A DNA stretch of 9,121 nt from CAMEON01 sp964463245 (GTDB lineage Bacteria > Bacillota > Clostridia > Oscillospirales > CAG-272), in contig CAYXBU010000063.1 in assembly GCA_964463245.1 (NCBI GenBank), positions 1 through 9,121 of the forward strand. Reading direction: 5' to 3'. Of this stretch, positions 6,790 through 9,121 are shown piece by piece. A program made the translations under genes and the position numbers. Position 1 is the first letter of the stretch. Each line of letters starts with the position of its first letter. The notes under the pieces are model-generated. The model made no database searches, was not told the origin of the DNA, and saw only the letters and a program-made list of their open reading frames with translations.

Positions 6790-7887
6790 ATGGCAAACCG
6801 GGATATGGAAGATTACACTTCGCGCAAGACCGCAAGAAAGCAGCAGCTCCGGGTCGTGACGCTGGCCATCTATGCACTGGCGGCTCTGTTGCTGGTACTG
6901 CTTCTTATCCTCTGCATCTCCGCCATCGCGGACAGCTGCTCGGATGACAACGGCGGGGTCAAGCTCCCGACCGAGAGCGTGCAGTTCGGCAGTCTGCGGG
7001 TGACCGAGGAGGATGTCAAGACCGGCACGCTGGTGCTGGCGAACGAGCTGAATCCCTACAGCATCAGCGACGACGATCCGTCCCTCACCGATGTGTACAA
7101 CTACCGCAACCAGAAGCATGGCGGGAACAATCCCTACCAGCTCAGCGGTATGTTCTCCTACATGAACAAGACCGCGCTGACCGCACTGGACGAGATGCTG
7201 ACCGCCTGCGCGCAGGAGACCGGCGTCAAGAACGTGCTGGTGCGGGTCGCCTACATGACCGAGGCCGAGCGTCAGGCGAATCCGGGTCTTCTGAAGACCC
7301 ACGCGGATGACTGGAAGACCGGTCTGGGTGCCGAGCTGCGTATCATGACCGAGACCGGCAACGCGGCATTGACCTCGAACTCTGTTGTGTACGCGTGGTT
7401 CGTCGAGAATGCCGCCAAGTACGGCTTTATCGAGCGTTACCCGGTCGATAAGCCGACCATGACCGGCGTGGCGGAGTACATTGGCTACTTCCGCTATGTG
7501 GGTGTGGCACACGCGACCTACATCAAGGCCAACAGCCTGTGCCTGGAGGAGTACCTGGAGTTCCTGACCCGGTACACCAGCAAGGACAGACTGACCATCA
7601 CCGGCGCGGACGGCAAGACCTACGAGGTCTACCACTGCGAGGTGTCCGGCAGTGGTGCCGCCATCAGCTGCCCGACCAACTACGCCTATACCCTCTCGGG
7701 TACCAACAAGGGCGGCGTGATCGTGACCATCGACCGCACGACGGCGGTGGATCAGCCCATCTCCACGGGCGGCGAGAGCTCGTCCGACAGCCTGCCCGTG
7801 GTCGATACCACCACGGAGACCGGCTCCGAGACTACACCCGAGACTGCCCCGGAGACATCCACCGAGACCGATACGACCGCATCGTGA
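6790..7887 (+). CDS. Membrane-anchored degenerate M15B (VanY/LdcB-like) protein
   Basis: A 365-residue protein with a basic cytosolic N-terminus, one membrane helix (about 22-46) and an extracellular part. Residues 80 to about 258 follow the M15B carboxypeptidase layout: LVLANELNPY (81-90), ALDEMLTACAQETGV (132-146), FVENAAKYGFIERYP (204-218), TGVAEYIGYFRYVGV (225-239) and LCLEEYLEFL (250-259). These match the WLAENAHKYGFIIRYP and EPWHxRYVGV landmarks of VanY/LdcB enzymes, which trim peptidoglycan stem peptides. The catalytic residues do not match: the SxHxxGxAxD motif reads DDWKTGLGAE, so His becomes W175 and Asp becomes E182. The ExxH motif reads Y230 to Y233, and the SGYR arginine position is M156. 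A small beta-rich region (267-315) and a Thr/Glu-rich tail (326-365) follow. It is probably a peptidoglycan-binding pseudoenzyme. GAGGAGGT at 6773-6780 sets the start, 45 bases after pnp. Confidence 0.75.
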   Translation: MANRDMEDYTSRKTARKQQLRVVTLAIYALAALLLVLLLILCISAIADSCSDDNGGVKLPTESVQFGSLRVTEEDVKTGTLVLANELNPYSISDDDPSLTDVYNYRNQKHGGNNPYQLSGMFSYMNKTALTALDEMLTACAQETGVKNVLVRVAYMTEAERQANPGLLKTHADDWKTGLGAELRIMTETGNAALTSNSVVYAWFVENAAKYGFIERYPVDKPTMTGVAEYIGYFRYVGVAHATYIKANSLCLEEYLEFLTRYTSKDRLTITGADGKTYEVYHCEVSGSGAAISCPTNYAYTLSGTNKGGVIVTIDRTTAVDQPISTGGESSSDSLPVVDTTTETGSETTPETAPETSTETDTTAS

Positions 7888-7894
7888 CGGCGGA

Positions 7895-7953
7895 GCGGTG
7901 ATCGGCACCGCCCTACGGTTTCCCACCCAATGCAGGCTCGGCGAATACCGAGC
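7895..7953 (+). other. Two hairpins in the gap before the lipoprotein gene
   Basis: GCGGTG (7895-7900) and CACCGC (7906-7911) form a perfect 6-bp stem with a 5-base loop just after the upstream stop codon. It lacks a U-run, so at most it is a weak or factor-aided terminator. GCTCGG (7936-7941) and CCGAGC (7948-7953) form a second perfect 6-bp stem with a 6-base loop that abuts the SD GGAAGGAG (7954-7961) and could influence ribosome loading. No promoter is evident between the two genes. Confidence 0.4.
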
Positions 7954-7971
7954 GGAAGGAGAATGATCCTC

Positions 7972-8985
7972 ATGAACCACACCATTGCAAAGCTGACTGC
8001 GCTGGCACTGGCCTTGATGCTGACCGTATGCGCCGCCTCTGCTTGCTCGGACGGACAGTCCGGAGACGAGACGAACGCGGCTACCGAGTCCGCCGCGCAG
8101 GAGACCTCTACCCTGCCGGACGGGGCTACCACCCCGGAGGGGGACACCTCGGCGACTCTGCCGGAGGGGGACACCACCCCGGGCGAGAGCGAGACCGTGA
8201 ACGGCTCCACCGGCACTACGACCCCGACCGTGGAGACCATCAAGCTGACCTTTGACGGCACCAGCGTGAGCGGCGCGCCCGAGGGCACCGTCGTGCTGGA
8301 GGAGAATGCCTTTGCCATCGTCAAGCCCGGCACCTATGAGCTGACCGGCAACCTGAGCAACGGACAGCTGCGGGTGCGGGTCGCCGACACCGAGCGGGTC
8401 ACCCTGATCTTCAACAACTTCACGGCATCCTCCTCGACCACGGCTCCCCTCTACTTAGTGGAGGCCGACAAGGTGGTCATCGAGCTGGCCGAGGGCTCGG
8501 TCAACCGCTTGACCGACGCCAAGACCTACCAGTTCTCCGACCCGACCCAGACCAAGCCCAACGCTTGCCTGTATGCCGGCTGTGACCTCAAGATCAAGGG
8601 CAAGGGGACTCTGACGGTCGAGGGCAACTACAACAACGGCATCGGCTGTAAGAAGGATCTGGAGATCACCAACGGTCAGATCACCGTAACGGCACCCAAC
8701 AACATCGTCAAGGGCAACAACAGCGTGACGGTCTCGGGCGGCAAGCTGACCCTGTCGGGCGGCGAGGACGCTATCAAGTCCGACGAGGAGCTGAAGCAGG
8801 GCAAGGGCTACATCCTCATTGCCGAGGATGCCGTCATCGACATCACCTGCTCGGACGATGCTCTTCAGGCGACCCAGACCGTGACGGTCGAGACCACCGC
8901 GCACCTGACCATCAGCTGTGGCGGGGACGCAGTCAACTGCCCCGGTACCATCAACGTTCCGGACAGTGTGATCACCTTGAAGTAA
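7972..8985 (+). CDS. Lipoprotein with Cthe_2159-type carbohydrate-binding beta-helix
   Basis: A 337-residue exported protein. Residues 1-24 are a signal peptide, with the probable lipidation Cys at C25 (ASAC; Ala rather than Leu at -3, so a weak lipobox). Residues 26-90 are a Thr/Glu/Gly/Pro linker. Residues 90-337 match the Cthe_2159 family: KPGTYELTGNLSNGQLRVRV (118-137), APLYLVEADKVVIELAEGSVNRLTD (158-182), then about five beta-helix rungs with turns near NNGIGC (221), NNIVKG (243), EDAIKS (265), DDALQA (295) and GDAVNC (318). The clostridial founder member binds cellulose and pectin-like sugars, so a surface polysaccharide-binding role is likely but the ligand is unknown. Of the ATGs, 7963 is one base from AAGGAG (7956-7961) and 7930 has no SD; 7972 is ten bases away and begins a good signal peptide, so it was chosen. 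A strong terminator follows. Confidence 0.85.
   Translation: MNHTIAKLTALALALMLTVCAASACSDGQSGDETNAATESAAQETSTLPDGATTPEGDTSATLPEGDTTPGESETVNGSTGTTTPTVETIKLTFDGTSVSGAPEGTVVLEENAFAIVKPGTYELTGNLSNGQLRVRVADTERVTLIFNNFTASSSTTAPLYLVEADKVVIELAEGSVNRLTDAKTYQFSDPTQTKPNACLYAGCDLKIKGKGTLTVEGNYNNGIGCKKDLEITNGQITVTAPNNIVKGNNSVTVSGGKLTLSGGEDAIKSDEELKQGKGYILIAEDAVIDITCSDDALQATQTVTVETTAHLTISCGGDAVNCPGTINVPDSVITLK
8113..8187 (+). repeat. Imperfect tandem repeat in the lipoprotein linker
   Basis: CTGCCGGA recurs exactly 45 bases apart (8113, 8158), and the following bases are similar. The protein reads LPDGATTPEG and then LPEGDTTPGE, a 15-residue period at residues 48-72. It lies in the flexible linker between the lipid anchor and the beta-helix. 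Such a unit could expand or contract by slippage in multiples of 15 residues without breaking the frame. Confidence 0.55.
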
Positions 8986-9002
8986 TTGCGATCCATAACA
9001 GG

Positions 9003-9039
9003 GCAGGGGAGGAACCGATGGTTCCTCCCCTGCGTTTTT
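9003..9039 (+). terminator. Intrinsic terminator after the lipoprotein gene
   Basis: A perfect 14-bp stem joins 9003-9016 to 9020-9033 around a GAT loop, followed by G and five T (9035-9039). It starts 17 bases after the stop codon and should end the transcript that may begin as far back as the rpsO promoter. Confidence 0.95.
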
Positions 9040-9072
9040 ATATCATGGGCGAAGAGATCCCGGATGAAACTT

Positions 9073-9109
9073 AAGGCAACACCGCACAATTCACGGCTTA
9101 CGCCTTTTT
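9073..9109. other. Inverted repeat at the window edge, possible repeat or element end
   Basis: AAGGC (9073-9077) pairs with GCCTT (9102-9106), and CCG (9082-9084) with CGG (9094-9096), across a small internal loop; TTTTT covers 9105-9109. It may be a weak terminator or the end of a dispersed repeat or mobile element cut off by the window. No gene is supported in 9040-9121. Confidence 0.25.
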
Positions 9110-9121
9110 CACTCACTTGCT

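Noticed and set aside
5608..7980. A 790-residue open frame on the - strand opposite pnp and the M15-like gene
   Set aside because: It is antisense to well-supported genes, its translation is rich in Gly, His, Asp and Val with no recognisable domain, and it is explained by the strong third-position GC bias of the + strand genes.

Overview
The window is GC-rich bacterial DNA with closely packed genes, all on the + strand. Purine-rich Shine-Dalgarno (SD) sequences, the protein families (clostridial-type PNPase, a Cthe_2159-type beta-helix lipoprotein, an M15B-like membrane protein) and the gram-positive style lipoprotein suggest a high-GC member of the Bacillota, class Clostridia, probably a gut Oscillospirales-type lineage. 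The lineage is inferred; no rRNA or marker phylogeny is possible here.

Layout. 35-904 encodes an endonuclease IV-like TIM-barrel protein and 984-2063 an M24 Xaa-Pro peptidase. A 195-base gap follows, most of which can fold into a closed multi-branched RNA-like element (2081-2195). 2259-3812 encodes a ComM/YifB-type AAA+ ATPase. An AT-rich island carries a near-consensus sigma-A promoter (3878-3906) driving rpsO (4016-4279). A terminator (4367-4413) and a long imperfect hairpin (4479-4559) separate rpsO from pnp (4603-6744). Then come a single-pass membrane protein with a degenerate D,D-carboxypeptidase fold (6790-7887) and a beta-helix lipoprotein (7972-8985). A strong terminator (9003-9039) closes the run. 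The last 80 bases hold no gene that I can support.

How it works together. rpsO and pnp are translation and RNA-decay genes, and their order, terminator and leader hairpin resemble the E. coli rpsO-pnp operon. Two RNA control elements are visible by hand folding. In the rpsO leader, an 11-bp complement covers the SD, and a nearby helix carries the G-U/G-C step that S15 recognises in 16S rRNA. In the pnp leader, a 36-position bulge-free stem looks like an RNase III substrate. The two genes after pnp encode surface proteins with Thr/Glu-rich linkers. They may be read from the same transcript as pnp, because no terminator or clear promoter lies in the 45-base gap.

The best candidates for something undescribed are the two leader RNAs, the 2081-2195 element, and the apparent M15 pseudoenzyme next to a beta-helix lipoprotein. 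I see no CRISPR array, tRNA, rRNA, transposase gene or phage gene.
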